A stretch of DNA of 12,247 nucleotides, from contig JAYVSS010000045.1 of the NCBI GenBank assembly GCA_043775075.1, forward strand, positions 1 through 12,247, in the 5' to 3' direction. The position numbers and the translations under genes are program-made. Positions 6,055-12,247 of this stretch are shown in pieces. How positions within the stretch are numbered: position 1 is the first letter of the stretch; each line of letters starts with the position of its first letter. The notes under the pieces are model-generated. The model was given only the letters and a program-made list of their open reading frames with translations. It ran no database searches and was not told the DNA's origin. This DNA comes from JANLQX01 sp043775075 (lineage in GTDB: Bacteria; Actinomycetota; Acidimicrobiia; Acidimicrobiales; JANYDT01).

Positions 6055-6993
6055 ATGAGCGGGCCGAGCGAAGCCGGTGAGGCGCACGGCACCAAGGCGA
6101 TCGTGGCGGCGCTGTTCGCCAACTTAGGAATCGCCGTAGCCAAGTTCATTGGCTTCCTCATCACCGGGTCAGCGTCATTGTTGGCCGAGGCCGGGCACTC
6201 CGTGGCCGACACAACGAACCAGGGTCTGCTGCTGCTCGGCGGTAAACAGTCCAAAAAACCCCAGGACGAAAGCCACCCGTTCGGCTACGGGATGACTCGG
6301 TACTTCTGGTCATTCGTAGTTGCGCTCATCCTATTTTCGCTCGGTTCGCTCTTCGCTATCTATGAAGGCATCAAGAAGCTCCAGCATCCGCACGAACTTG
6401 AAAAGCCCGCTGTGGCGATCGGCATTCTGTTGGTGGCCGTGGCACTGGAGTCGTTCTCGTTCCGCACTGCCATCGTGGAGTCACGGCCGCTCAAGGGTGA
6501 GCAGAGCTGGTGGTCATTCATCCGCACCGCCAAGGTGCCAGAACTCCCGGTGTTGCTTTTGGAAGACTCCGGCGCCCTGGTCGGCCTGGTCCTGGCACTC
6601 GCCGGAACCACGCTTACGTTGCTCACCGACAACGCCGATTGGGACGCTTACGCCACGCTCGGCATCGGGGTCCTGCTGGCGGCGATCGCCATCATCCTGA
6701 TCATCGAGATGCGCAGCCTCTTGCTCGGCGAGGCGGCATCACCTGAGGCGATCGCTCGCCTGCGAACCGCCATCGAGTCGACCCCGTCGGTGCGCCGTCT
6801 CATTCACGTGCGCACGATGCACGTTGGCCCTGAAGAACTTCTGGTCGCCGCCAAGATCGAGTTTGACGGTGCACTCGACTTTGCCGGTGTGAGCAACGCC
6901 ATCGACGAAACCGAAGCGCACATACGGTTGTTGGAACCCAATGCCACGCTGATCTACCTCGAACCAGCCATTCACGATCCCACGCGTTCATAA
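6055..6993 (+). CDS. Cation diffusion facilitator, ZnT9 (SLC30A9)-like
   Basis: This 312-residue membrane transporter probably exports a divalent cation such as Zn2+ in exchange for protons. It shows the CDF layout: helices 1-2 with AEAGHSVAD (His48 and Asp52 as metal ligands), and HPFGYGMTRYFW (74-85) before helix 3. Helices 3-4 and a loop carrying KGEQSWWSFIRTAK come next, then helices 5-6 and a C-terminal alpha/beta cytosolic domain (about 230-312). The TM5 site that is usually HxxxD or DxxxD reads EDSGA (Glu170 to Ala174), as in the ZnT9 branch, so the metal site differs from YiiP. ATG 6055 is preceded by a G-rich GGCGG at short range. The GH84-like gene starts six bases after the stop. 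Family is secure; the metal is inferred. Confidence 0.9.
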   Translation: MSGPSEAGEAHGTKAIVAALFANLGIAVAKFIGFLITGSASLLAEAGHSVADTTNQGLLLLGGKQSKKPQDESHPFGYGMTRYFWSFVVALILFSLGSLFAIYEGIKKLQHPHELEKPAVAIGILLVAVALESFSFRTAIVESRPLKGEQSWWSFIRTAKVPELPVLLLEDSGALVGLVLALAGTTLTLLTDNADWDAYATLGIGVLLAAIAIILIIEMRSLLLGEAASPEAIARLRTAIESTPSVRRLIHVRTMHVGPEELLVAAKIEFDGALDFAGVSNAIDETEAHIRLLEPNATLIYLEPAIHDPTRS

Positions 6994-6999
6994 GCTCAC

Positions 7000-8313
7000 A
7001 TGACATTCGCCGTCGCCGGGGTGCTCGAGGGGTTTTACGGCTTGCCGTGGTCGTGGGGTGACCGAGCCGCCATCATGGCCCGTTGCGTGCCGGCCGGTTT
7101 GCCCTGGTACGTCTGGGCACCAAAGTCTGATCCCCTCCATCGTCGGAAATGGCGCGAGCCGTTCACCATTGAACACCTCCACGGGTTCGGCCAACTCGTC
7201 GCCGTTGAAGGACTCCATCTCGGTGTCGCCATCTCCCCCGGCCTCGACCTCGGCACCACGGACGAGGATTTCGAGACCGACGCCGAAGCGCTCGCCACGA
7301 AGCTCCAGCCGGTGATCGCGCTCGGCGCGCAGTTGATCATGATTGCGTTCGACGATCTCAAGGCGGAACAGACGAACGGAGCACGGCACGCTGAGCTCGT
7401 CTGTGCGCTTATGAATCTGATTGATACGTCCGCGTTACATGTGGTCGTCGTCCCCACGCACTATGCCACCACCCTCTCCACCCCTTACCTCACCGACCTA
7501 TCGGCCGGGCTGCCACCCGACGTGATGATCGGTTGGACGGGAGCATCGGTCGTCAACGAGACGATCTCGGCGCACGAGGCTGAGGCCTTTTCCGAAGCGG
7601 TGGACGGGCGACCGTTGGCCCTGTGGGACAACTATCCGGTCAACGATGGGACCCTCGCAGACCGTCTCTTCCTGCTTCCGCTTCAGGGTCGCGACCCCCT
7701 ACTCAATGAATTCTGTGGAGCATACTTTGCCAACGCTGGCGTGCAGCCCTGGGCGTCACTGCCTGCTCTCTTGAGTGTTGGCGCGTGGGTTACCACCGGC
7801 GAGGCGACGGTGCCCTGGGAGGAGCTGGATGACCCGGTCAACCTCACGGTGTTGGCCCAAGCCTGCGACGGGCGCGAGCTCTATCGTCTCGCTCGTCTGG
7901 CGATCGACGAGGACGACACCGACGATCTCTGGTGGTGGCTGGAGCGGATCGAGAACGTCACCATCGACGGGCCCATCGGCGAGGAGGCCGCCCCGTGGAT
8001 CGCCCAGGCACAGGCCGAGGCCGCACTTTCGCTAACGGCATTGGATCTCCTTGAGCGCGAACCAGGTGATCCGGAGGCCATGGAGTTGTTCTTCGATCTG
8101 TTCCGATCTTGGCCTGTGGTGCGGCGAGGAGCGAAGTCCGTGCTCGGTCCGCGCTTTGTCTTTGAACTACGCGTGCATACGAATGCCGCAGGCAACTGGC
8201 AGCTCAGACCGGGCGTTGTGGTTGAAGACCGCAATGTCACCGATGAACTCTGCCGAGCGGCGTTCAACCGGCACAGCTCGATGCAATCGGCGCCCCGCTC
8301 GTTAGGTACGTGA
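7000..8313 (+). CDS. GH84 beta-N-acetylglucosaminidase-like protein
   Basis: GH84 enzymes remove terminal beta-linked N-acetylglucosamine by substrate-assisted catalysis with an Asp pair. Here the N-terminal barrel shows GVLEGFYGLPW (7-17), YVWAPKSDP (37-45), WREP (51-54), AISPG, and the catalytic Asp118-Asp119 in IAFDDLK. WDNYPVND (209-216) carries the substrate-binding Asn. From about 280 a helical C-terminal domain follows, as in bacterial O-GlcNAcase homologues. No signal peptide or membrane anchor is present, so the enzyme is probably cytosolic and may act on muropeptide-derived or imported amino sugars rather than host glycans. The start lies six bases after the transporter stop with no good ribosome binding site, suggesting coupling. 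An in-frame GTG at 7021 is a less likely alternative. Family is secure; substrate unknown. Confidence 0.87.
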   Translation: MTFAVAGVLEGFYGLPWSWGDRAAIMARCVPAGLPWYVWAPKSDPLHRRKWREPFTIEHLHGFGQLVAVEGLHLGVAISPGLDLGTTDEDFETDAEALATKLQPVIALGAQLIMIAFDDLKAEQTNGARHAELVCALMNLIDTSALHVVVVPTHYATTLSTPYLTDLSAGLPPDVMIGWTGASVVNETISAHEAEAFSEAVDGRPLALWDNYPVNDGTLADRLFLLPLQGRDPLLNEFCGAYFANAGVQPWASLPALLSVGAWVTTGEATVPWEELDDPVNLTVLAQACDGRELYRLARLAIDEDDTDDLWWWLERIENVTIDGPIGEEAAPWIAQAQAEAALSLTALDLLEREPGDPEAMELFFDLFRSWPVVRRGAKSVLGPRFVFELRVHTNAAGNWQLRPGVVVEDRNVTDELCRAAFNRHSSMQSAPRSLGT

Positions 8314-8353
8314 CAACGAAACGATTGCCGCCAATGAAGATCGAGCTAGGAAC

Positions 8354-8358
8354 GGAGG
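8354..8358 (+). promoter_or_regulatory. Ribosome binding site of the monooxygenase gene
   Basis: GGAGG lies three bases before ATG 8362. It is the clearest Shine-Dalgarno site on the plus strand of the window and fixes this start. Confidence 0.75.
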
Positions 8359-8361
8359 ACC

Positions 8362-9705
8362 ATGACCGCTTCACCCATCGTCGATCGGCGCTTTGCCCAT
8401 CTCAACCTTTTTGTCACGGGGTACGGCTACCACGAGGCGTCATGGAAGGTTTCCGACATGGCCTGGCCAGGAACGCCCGGGCTCGATCACTACGTAAGGA
8501 TGGCGCAACTGGCTGAGCGGGGCGTCATCGATGTTCTGTTCCTCGCCGATGGACTGGGGGTGGCACTCTTCCGCACCCGCTTCATGGCCCAGTCTGGATT
8601 CGATCCGATCGATCTACTCTCCGCGCTTATTACTTCAACCAAGCACATCGGCCTCGCGGCGACGGCGTCAACCACGTACAGCGAACCATGGGACATTGCC
8701 CGGCGGTTCGCGTCGCTTGACCTGTTGAGCGATGGACGTGCGTCGTGGAATGTTGTCACCACGTACCACCAGTTGTCCGCAGCCAACTTCGGAGTCGACG
8801 GCCATCCCGAGCACGCCGACCGCTATGACCGGGCCGAGGAATACGTGGAGACTGTCCTCAAGGTATGGGATGGATGGGAAGACGATGCCGTTGTAGCATC
8901 TCGAGAAACCGGCGTTTGGGCCGACCCCGCCAAGATTCATCCGCCCAATCACCACGGCGAGCGATACCGTGTGGCCGGAATCCTGCCCATCCCTCGCTCG
9001 CCCCAGGGCCACCCGGTGCTGGCGCAGGCCGGGTCTTCCGATGCTGGCGTCGCGTTGGCGTCAAAGTATGCGAACTTAGTATTTACACCTCAGTCGTCAG
9101 AGGCCAAAAGCATGGCGTTCCGCCAGCGCATCCGAGCCGAAGCAACGGCCCATGGCCGGGACCCGGACGATGTACGGCTCCTGCCTGGCCTGTCGTTCGT
9201 TCTTGGGAGCACCGAGGCCGAAGCGCATTCGTCATGGCGGGCACTGGAAGAAGCATCCAGCCCGGAGTTCCGCCTTCACAACCTGCTACACATCACCGGT
9301 ATCGATCCGCTTTCGGTGCCTGCATTCGATCCCGATGGACCCTTCCCTGACCACATATTCGCCACCGCCAGTAACAAAACATTCGCTGCGGCCGTCACCA
9401 CCACCGCGGCAAATGGGGGTTTGTCGTTCCGCCAGACCGCTGATCGGTTCTCCACGCTGCCCGGTGGCTTGCACTTCACCGGCACCCCAGAAGAAATGGC
9501 GGTCCTTATTGAGTTGTGGTGGAAGACCGGGGCGGCCGATGGATTTACTCTGCAGCCGCTGCGTATGGTTCGCGACCTCACCCTGTTCGTCGATCATGTC
9601 GTGCCTTTGCTCCAGCAACGGGGCGTCGTAAAACCCGAGTACTTCGGCGGCACGTTACGCGACGAGCTCCGCCTTCTGCGTCCTGCCAATCGCTACGCGC
9701 GCTGA
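8362..9705 (+). CDS. FMNH2-dependent monooxygenase, NtaA/SnaA/DszA family
   Basis: This 447-residue luciferase-like (LLM) enzyme belongs to the group oxidising nitrilotriacetate, pristinamycin, dibenzothiophene sulfone and similar compounds with O2 and reduced FMN. Family marks in order are HEASWK (24-29) and TYSEPWDIARRFASLD (105-120). SDGRASWNVVTT (123-134) and RYDRAEEYVETVLKVWDGWEDDA (154-176 region) follow. HHGERY and IPRSPQGHPVLAQAGSS (210-226) complete the flavin and phosphate site. Length is normal. It is cytosolic and must receive FMNH2 from a separate NAD(P)H:flavin reductase, none of which is encoded here. It lies 48 bases after the GH84 gene with its own strong ribosome binding site. 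The substrate cannot be read from sequence. Confidence 0.9.
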   Translation: MTASPIVDRRFAHLNLFVTGYGYHEASWKVSDMAWPGTPGLDHYVRMAQLAERGVIDVLFLADGLGVALFRTRFMAQSGFDPIDLLSALITSTKHIGLAATASTTYSEPWDIARRFASLDLLSDGRASWNVVTTYHQLSAANFGVDGHPEHADRYDRAEEYVETVLKVWDGWEDDAVVASRETGVWADPAKIHPPNHHGERYRVAGILPIPRSPQGHPVLAQAGSSDAGVALASKYANLVFTPQSSEAKSMAFRQRIRAEATAHGRDPDDVRLLPGLSFVLGSTEAEAHSSWRALEEASSPEFRLHNLLHITGIDPLSVPAFDPDGPFPDHIFATASNKTFAAAVTTTAANGGLSFRQTADRFSTLPGGLHFTGTPEEMAVLIELWWKTGAADGFTLQPLRMVRDLTLFVDHVVPLLQQRGVVKPEYFGGTLRDELRLLRPANRYAR

Positions 9706-9740
9706 CCATAAGCACATTGACTACATATGTCAGGTGGCGT

Positions 9741-10304
9741 TTATTGAAAGTTCACGTAGTAGCGACTCGGAGTGGGACCGCGCTGGCCCTGATACTTGGA
9801 GCCGACCGCAGCTGAGCCGTACGGATTGTCCGCCGGCGTGGTCATTCGCAGGAAACTCACCTGGCCGATCTTCATGCCCGGATAGATCGTGATCGGAAGG
9901 TTGGCCACGTTGGCCAATTCCAGGGTGATGTGCCCATCGAACCCGGGGTCAATAAACCCGGCGGTCGAGTGGATGAGTAAGCCGAGACGACCAAGGCTGG
10001 ACTTTCCTTCGATACGAGCGACGAGATCGTCGGGCACGCCGATGCGCTCCACCGTGGCACCGAGCACGAACTCTCCGGGATGAAGGATGAAGCAATCATC
10101 GGGGTCGACCTCGATCAGTTGGGTGAGGTTCTCCTGGTTTTCTTTCACGTCGATCACTCGGGCCGTGTGATTGCGAAAGACCCGGAAGTAACGATCGACG
10201 GTCAGGTCGATCGACGACGGCTGCACGTTCTCCGGAACGAACGGATTGATGAGGATGCGTCCGTTGGCGACTTCTTGAAGGAGGGTGTGATCGGAGAGAA
10301 TCAT
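9741..10304 (-). CDS. dcd: dCTP deaminase, probably bifunctional (dUMP-forming)
   Basis: Dcd deaminates dCTP; the bifunctional type also hydrolyses dUTP, yielding dUMP for thymidylate synthesis. The 187-residue protein has VQPSSIDLTVD (27-37), HPGEFVLG (75-82), GKSSLGRLGLL (100-110), HSTAGFIDPGF (112-122) and HITLELANVAN with catalytic Glu129. It ends in GSKYQGQRGPTPSR. Its close resemblance to the mycobacterial bifunctional enzyme, including Ala115, supports combined deaminase and diphosphatase activity; that point is inferred. Trimer assembly is typical of the family. It follows the small membrane-protein gene by 29 bases on the minus strand and converges with the monooxygenase gene. No strong ribosome binding site is seen. 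Confidence 0.95.
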   Translation of the reverse strand: MILSDHTLLQEVANGRILINPFVPENVQPSSIDLTVDRYFRVFRNHTARVIDVKENQENLTQLIEVDPDDCFILHPGEFVLGATVERIGVPDDLVARIEGKSSLGRLGLLIHSTAGFIDPGFDGHITLELANVANLPITIYPGMKIGQVSFLRMTTPADNPYGSAAVGSKYQGQRGPTPSRYYVNFQ

Positions 10305-10333
10305 GCGCCGGTGAGGTTAGTTCCTGCGGGCTG

Positions 10334-10600
10334 TCAGCGGCCGAGGAGAGTGGCGACGGCCCATACGCTGACGACGAAGCCAACCGCCGCCATCGCTATC
10401 GTTCGGGCCTTCGGCGCCTTGGCCAACGGAACGGGAGCAAGATCATCCTCCGTAATGCGTCTCTTGGCGGCGTCACGCGACGGAGGCCGCGTCGCCCGCT
10501 TGGCCGGAGGACGAACGAGGGCGAGGACATTGCCGACGAACAACGCGCCCCCAAAGGCGAGCAGCAGCCAAACCAGGAGATCGGGTCCACCAAACACCAC
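10334..10600 (-). CDS. Small two-helix membrane protein, 88 aa
   Basis: I do not recognise a named family. Two hydrophobic helices, about 7-29 (LLVWLLLAFGGALFVGNVLAL) and 67-86 (TIAMAAVGFVVSVWAVATLL), flank a basic then acidic cytosolic-type loop (RPPAKRATRPPSRDAAKRRI, then TEDDLAP). The start is one of two adjacent GTG codons (10598-10600 or 10595-10597), with AGG about seven bases upstream. It is the first gene of a minus-strand pair with dcd and is divergent from dnaB. The position suggests no direct nucleotide-metabolism role. That it is a real gene is likely from the hydrophobic pattern and spacing. Confidence 0.65.
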   Translation of the reverse strand: MVFGGPDLLVWLLLAFGGALFVGNVLALVRPPAKRATRPPSRDAAKRRITEDDLAPVPLAKAPKARTIAMAAVGFVVSVWAVATLLGR

Positions 10601-10759
10601 ACCAACCTAACGCCGACGTGCCGCCGACCGATCGCCACGAAGTGGGGAATCCACCAGGCGTACACAATGCGGTGGGTTTGCTGCCCGCCGCCGAATGAGC
10701 ATCCCTCGGAGGGTCTTGATGCCGCGGTTTTGTCATACCCCCAAGCGCATACTGGCAAC

Positions 10760-10768
10760 TGTGGACAA
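10760..10768 (-). promoter_or_regulatory. DnaA box (TTGTCCACA on the minus strand)
   Basis: TGTGGACAA on the plus strand is the complement of TTGTCCACA, a common actinobacterial DnaA box. It forms an inverted pair with the box at 10777 across an 8-base gap. Confidence 0.6.
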
Positions 10769-10776
10769 CTCTGCGG

Positions 10777-10785
10777 TTATCCACA
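10777..10785 (+). promoter_or_regulatory. Consensus DnaA box TTATCCACA
   Basis: All nine bases match the consensus. It lies 107 bases before the dnaB start and about 180 bases before the divergent membrane-protein start. Confidence 0.65.
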
Positions 10786-10855
10786 ATGTTGTCCCCCGAT
10801 TCCGGAGGTTGTTCGATGGTCATCCCCAATGCTTTCCTCCGCGTTAACCCCCTCG

Positions 10856-10864
10856 TTACCCACA
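10856..10864 (+). promoter_or_regulatory. Near-consensus DnaA box TTACCCACA
   Basis: It has one mismatch (T to C at position 4) to TTATCCACA. It lies 28 bases before dnaB, where DnaA binding could block or modulate transcription. Confidence 0.35.
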
Positions 10865-10892
10865 GGCCAATACCGTCAGAATCTTTGATCCC

Positions 10893-12247
10893 ATGGCTAT
10901 TGCTTTAGAAGACGCTCGGCGGCGCAGCGCATCCGTCGCAACCACACACAACCCCGGCGCAAGCCGTCTTCTTCCCCACAACCTGGAAGCCGAGGAATCG
11001 CTTCTCGGAGCCATGCTGCTGAGTCGTGAGGCGATCGCCGCGGCGGCCGAGATCATGTCCGCCGACGATTTCTATCGTCCGGCCCATGGCCACATCTTCG
11101 ACGCCATCATGAACCTGTACGGCGCAGGCGAGCCGGCGGACCCCGTCACGGTGGCCGACGAACTGCGTCGGGCTGGTCTGTACGAGATGATCGGCGGTTC
11201 CGTTGCCTTGGTGAACCTCCAGGCCGGGACGCCCACCGCCAGCAACGCCGCGTACTACGCCCGCATCATCGAGGAACACTCGCTGCTGCGCCGCGTCATC
11301 GGTGTGGCCGGCGAAATTTCGGAAGAGGCGTATTCACTTCCCGACGACGTCACCGCCATGATCGACCGGGCCGAGTCACGCATTTTCACCGTGGCCCAAC
11401 GTCGCACCACGGACACGATGGCGCCGATTCGTGACCTGCTCGGGCAGAATCTCGACCGCCTCGAGATGCTCTACGACCGGGGCGAATCCATCACCGGCGT
11501 GCGGTCGGGCTATACCGATCTCGACGAGAAACTCAACGGTCTGCAGCCCAACGCCCTGTACATCGTCGGTGCCCGGCCGGCTATGGGCAAGTCGGCGTTT
11601 GCCCTCGGTATGGCTGGCCACGCGGCGCTGGTGGAGAACCGGCCGGTGCTGTTTTTCTCGTTGGAGATGAGCCATTTGGAACTGACGCAGCGTCTGCTGT
11701 GCGCCGACGCCAAGGTGGATTCCAGCCGCATGCGCAACGGCCGGCTGCTCCCCGACGATTGGCCCAAGATCACATCGTCAGTCGGTCGCCTGGCCGAGGC
11801 ACCCCTCTATATCGACGACAATCCCCATCTCACCGTCATGGAGATTCGCGGCAAGGCCCGCCGCCTGAAGGCCAAGCTCGGCGACCTGGGGCTCATCGTC
11901 ATCGACTACCTCCAGCTCATGAGCGGGGGCAAGGGGAATGCCGAGAACCGTCAGGTGGAGATCTCCGAAATCAGCCGTGGTTTGAAGATTTTGGCCCGTG
12001 AACTCGAGGTCCCTGTGGTCGCCCTATCGCAGCTCTCGCGTACCTTGGAGTCACGGGCGGACAAGCGACCGATGCTGTCTGACCTCCGAGAATCCGGTGC
12101 CCTTGAACAAGATGCCGACGTCGTCATGTTCTTATACCGAGACGAGATCTACAACTCCGAGAGCCCCGACCGGGGCACGGCCGAAGTCATCATCGGCAAA
12201 CACCGTGCCGGCCCCGTCGGCACCTCCCGCCTAGCGTTTTTGGACCA
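10893..12247 (+). CDS. dnaB: Replicative DNA helicase DnaB, 3' end cut off
   Basis: DnaB is the hexameric 5'-3' helicase that unwinds DNA at the replication fork. 451 residues are visible. The N-terminal DnaB domain (about 27-130) contains PHNLEAEESLLGAML and DDFYRPAHGHIFDAI. After a linker, the RecA-like helicase domain shows Walker A GARPAMGKS (226-234), FFSLEMS, Walker B VIDYLQLM (Asp338), ALSQLSRTLESR, and DLRESGALEQDADVV with the conserved Arg and Glu. No intein interrupts Walker A or the ESGALEQDAD region, the two usual insertion places. The sequence stops at RLAFLD, so only the last few residues are missing. An in-frame stop at 10845-10847 and no other ATG or GTG support the ATG at 10893, although the ribosome binding site is weak. 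DnaA boxes upstream suggest DnaA-linked control. Confidence 0.96.
   Translation, partial: MAIALEDARRRSASVATTHNPGASRLLPHNLEAEESLLGAMLLSREAIAAAAEIMSADDFYRPAHGHIFDAIMNLYGAGEPADPVTVADELRRAGLYEMIGGSVALVNLQAGTPTASNAAYYARIIEEHSLLRRVIGVAGEISEEAYSLPDDVTAMIDRAESRIFTVAQRRTTDTMAPIRDLLGQNLDRLEMLYDRGESITGVRSGYTDLDEKLNGLQPNALYIVGARPAMGKSAFALGMAGHAALVENRPVLFFSLEMSHLELTQRLLCADAKVDSSRMRNGRLLPDDWPKITSSVGRLAEAPLYIDDNPHLTVMEIRGKARRLKAKLGDLGLIVIDYLQLMSGGKGNAENRQVEISEISRGLKILARELEVPVVALSQLSRTLESRADKRPMLSDLRESGALEQDADVVMFLYRDEIYNSESPDRGTAEVIIGKHRAGPVGTSRLAFLD

Noticed and set aside
10473..10829. Minus-strand 118-codon frame upstream of dcd
   Set aside because: It crosses the DnaA boxes, overlaps the membrane-protein gene in another frame, and has no protein-like features.
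11568..12130. Intein in DnaB
   Set aside because: Walker A and the ESGALEQDAD region read through without insertion.
1..12247. CRISPR array, insertion sequence or transposase
   Set aside because: No regularly spaced repeats, terminal inverted repeats or DDE-type proteins were seen on either strand.

Overview
The window looks like a chromosomal piece of a high-G+C actinobacterium. The clues are a Dcd protein of the mycobacterial bifunctional type (C-terminal GSKYQGQRGPTPSR), a DUF3039 protein, a membrane iron-sulfur reductase resembling mycobacterial EtfD (Rv0338c), GC-rich codon use, and actinobacterial-type DnaA boxes. I suspect a non-mycobacterial lineage, perhaps Acidimicrobiia, but the sequence alone does not settle that.

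Left part (1-1200). A compact minus-strand set of three small genes (a DUF3467 protein and two unrecognised proteins) lies in visibly more A+T-rich DNA. Next to it is a fragment with the exact geometry of the 3' half of a tRNA-Lys(TTT), running from anticodon arm through T arm to acceptor strand, with no 5' half. A strong hairpin follows. I read this as the right junction of an element integrated into a tRNA gene, with the native tRNA terminator on the chromosomal side. Short direct and inverted repeats lie on the element side.

Centre-left (1200-3360). A secreted TPR protein (minus), a tRNA-Gly(CCC) (plus), a DUF3039 protein (minus) and uridine kinase udk (minus).

Centre (3465-9705, plus strand). 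The large EtfD-like protein combines a six-helix NarI-like membrane part, two 4Fe-4S clusters and two CCG domains. It probably passes electrons from ETF to menaquinone during acyl-CoA oxidation. After it come a TTG-started zinc-ribbon protein, a ZnT9-type cation diffusion facilitator, a GH84 beta-N-acetylglucosaminidase-like protein starting six bases after the transporter, and an NtaA/SnaA/DszA-type FMNH2-dependent monooxygenase. The last three do not form an obvious single pathway.

Right part (9741-12247). dcd and a small two-helix membrane protein run on the minus strand. They are divergent from dnaB, whose 3' end is cut by the window edge. The intergenic region holds an inverted pair of good DnaA boxes and a third near-match, suggesting control by DnaA or a DnaA-binding locus.

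The only stretch over 300 bases without a protein gene is 914-1385; it holds the repeats, the tRNA fragment and two hairpins. No CRISPR array, transposase, integrase gene or rRNA was seen. The window is mostly ordinary core genome, with one probable mobile-element boundary.
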